From an uncultured Thiomonas sp. (GTDB lineage Bacteria > Pseudomonadota > Gammaproteobacteria > Burkholderiales > Burkholderiaceae_C), in the NCBI GenBank assembly GCA_937927695.1, contig CALBRU010000189.1, forward strand, positions 1 through 6,775: a stretch of DNA of 6,775 bases, given 5' to 3'. Shown here in pieces: positions 6,106 through 6,775 of this stretch. Within the stretch, counting starts at the first letter, position 1, and each line of letters begins with the position of its first letter. Below the pieces are notes generated by a model, which saw nothing but the letters and a program-made list of their open reading frames with translations, did no database searches and was not told the DNA's origin. Position numbers and translations under genes: made by a program.

Positions 6106-6119
6106 TTGATGCACGTCAA
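6106..6119 (-). promoter_or_regulatory. FNR/ANR-type binding site
   Basis: The plus strand reads TTGAT-GCAC-GTCAA, one mismatch from the FNR consensus TTGAT-N4-ATCAA; flanking bases extend the symmetry to ATTGAT...GTCAAT (6105-6120). The centre is about 78 bases upstream of the ATG of the Gly-rich exported protein. Only a minus-strand gene can profit from it, because nothing starts rightward from here. FNR-family proteins respond to oxygen loss; a CRP-type or DNR-type factor could use a similar site. Confidence 0.55.
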
Positions 6120-6213
6120 TAATTTGAGGCGTACAACTACAGGGTCGATCAAGCGACTGCACGAGCAAGGAGCGCCGCCGCTGCGTTCATTTTCGGTACC
6201 CAGCGCGGCAGGC

Positions 6214-6657
6214 TTACTGATCATGATGTTTCGTGAGAAATGGTTCGCCCTTCGCGTAGGCTTCCCGCTCGAATCGGTTGGCAAGGTAGGCATCGCGCCC
6301 GCGCAGGGTTTGCCACAAGCTCTCCAGCAAATAGGCGGGCCCGAAGAATGGGCCCCAATGCTCGTATTGCCGCACATGCACGCGCTCGTGAGCGCGCAAG
6401 CGCTGCATGGCAGGGGCGTCGACCGCGAGGATGACATGTCCCAGAGTGAGGGCGACGAGGCGATGGCGGTTGGGCAGGCGCTGCAACCAACGGCCCAGTT
6501 GGCCTCCCGTGCATTCCAGGGTGTGGCCGCTGCGTCGCAGCCGAGCGCCCAGCGCACAGGCGGGTAGGGCGGCGAGCAGGCCAAGCACCGAATAGGGCGC
6601 GGCCCAGAGCAGGCGTGCGGCCAAGGTCAGGCGGCGGCGAGAGTGGATCAGTCGCAT
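6214..6657 (-). CDS. Putative membrane-anchored zinc metallopeptidase-like protein (HExxH), unknown family
   Basis: The protein has 147 residues. Residues about 11-38 form one hydrophobic helix (LAARLLWAAPYSVLGLLAAL), probably a membrane anchor. A short basic and Gly-rich stretch follows, then GHVILAVD (73-80). RAHERVHVRQYEHWG (88-102) contains HExxH (His90, Glu91, His94), the zinc-binding and catalytic motif of zincin peptidases. NRFEREAY (127-134) follows, with Glu130 or Glu132 as a possible third ligand, 36-38 residues after the second His. This order resembles M48, M56 and DUF4157-like peptidases, but the protein is short and I cannot place it in a named family; similar hypotheticals are known to me only as uncharacterised. 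The ATG at 6657 has no clear Shine-Dalgarno. It is followed by a 179-base gap containing the promoter of the next minus-strand gene. That it is a gene is likely; the activity is inferred. Confidence 0.78.
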   Translation of the reverse strand: MRLIHSRRRLTLAARLLWAAPYSVLGLLAALPACALGARLRRSGHTLECTGGQLGRWLQRLPNRHRLVALTLGHVILAVDAPAMQRLRAHERVHVRQYEHWGPFFGPAYLLESLWQTLRGRDAYLANRFEREAYAKGEPFLTKHHDQ

Positions 6658-6711
6658 GGGTGGACACAGGTCAGGGGCATAGCTTAGCCGTGCTCCGGCG
6701 CTGTCGCGTGC

Positions 6712-6735
6712 GGCTCGTAGGAGCCTGTCGGGCTT
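6712..6735. repeat. Overlapping REP-like hairpins upstream of the HExxH gene
   Basis: GGCTC (6712-6716) pairs with GAGCC (6721-6725) around GTAG. AGCC (6722-6725) can instead pair with GGCT (6731-6734) around TGTCG. The text GTAGGAGCCTGTCGGGCTT resembles REP-type intergenic repeats of GC-rich proteobacteria. With one copy visible, the call is tentative. The rest of 6658-6775 shows no gene or convincing promoter. Confidence 0.3.
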
Positions 6736-6775
6736 GGGGCGTGGAAGGCGAAAAAGGGCGGTGTGGCGCCCTGGG

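Noticed and set aside
6221..6667. Minus-strand 148-codon open frame overlapping the HExxH gene
   Set aside because: The product is Arg/Pro/Ala-rich low-complexity sequence, while the other frame has a membrane helix and an HExxH motif, so this frame is a shadow.

Overview
The window looks like chromosome of a GC-rich betaproteobacterium, most likely of the order Burkholderiales. The reasons are strong G/C bias at third codon positions, housekeeping proteins that resemble that group, and the gene order accC-accB-aroQ-tlpA. A Thiomonas-like genus is possible, but this is an impression and was not tested. I see no insertion sequence, phage gene, CRISPR array, tRNA or rRNA. Most of the window is ordinary core genome.

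Left part (1-3180, all minus strand): a probable co-directional operon that reads right to left. Its genes are a conserved hypothetical protein with a nucleotidyltransferase-like motif, a membrane-anchored TlpA/ResA-type thioredoxin (CPPC), type II 3-dehydroquinase (aroQ), the biotin carboxyl carrier protein (accB), and biotin carboxylase (accC, cut by the left window edge). Gaps are 40-58 bases, except for a 161-base accB-accC spacer. That spacer holds a 14-bp hairpin with one bulge and a pair of mutually exclusive small hairpins. AccB and AccC together form the first half of acetyl-CoA carboxylase (fatty-acid synthesis). AroQ serves the shikimate pathway.

Middle (3242-5647, plus strand): after a 61-base divergent spacer comes uup, an ABC-F ATPase with two ABC domains, a linker and a C-terminal coiled coil. 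Six bases later follows a small PGDYG-family protein that appears to be built from two copies of one ~50-residue unit.

Right part (5654-6657, minus strand): a small exported protein with a helical charged middle and a Gly/Met-rich repeat tail converges on the PGDYG gene with only 6 bases between the stops. Upstream of it lies a near-perfect FNR/ANR-type operator (TTGAT-N4-GTCAA), placed as expected for a class II promoter. Further right is a membrane-anchored protein of unknown family with an HExxH motif followed by a downstream Glu, which suggests a zincin-type metallopeptidase. The last 118 bases hold no gene I can support, only a pair of overlapping REP-like hairpins.

No clearly new multi-gene system is visible. 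The most interesting leads are the FNR-like promoter of the exported Gly-rich protein, the unclassified HExxH protein, the duplicated PGDYG protein, the structured accB-accC spacer, and the nucleotidyltransferase-like protein that heads the acc cluster.
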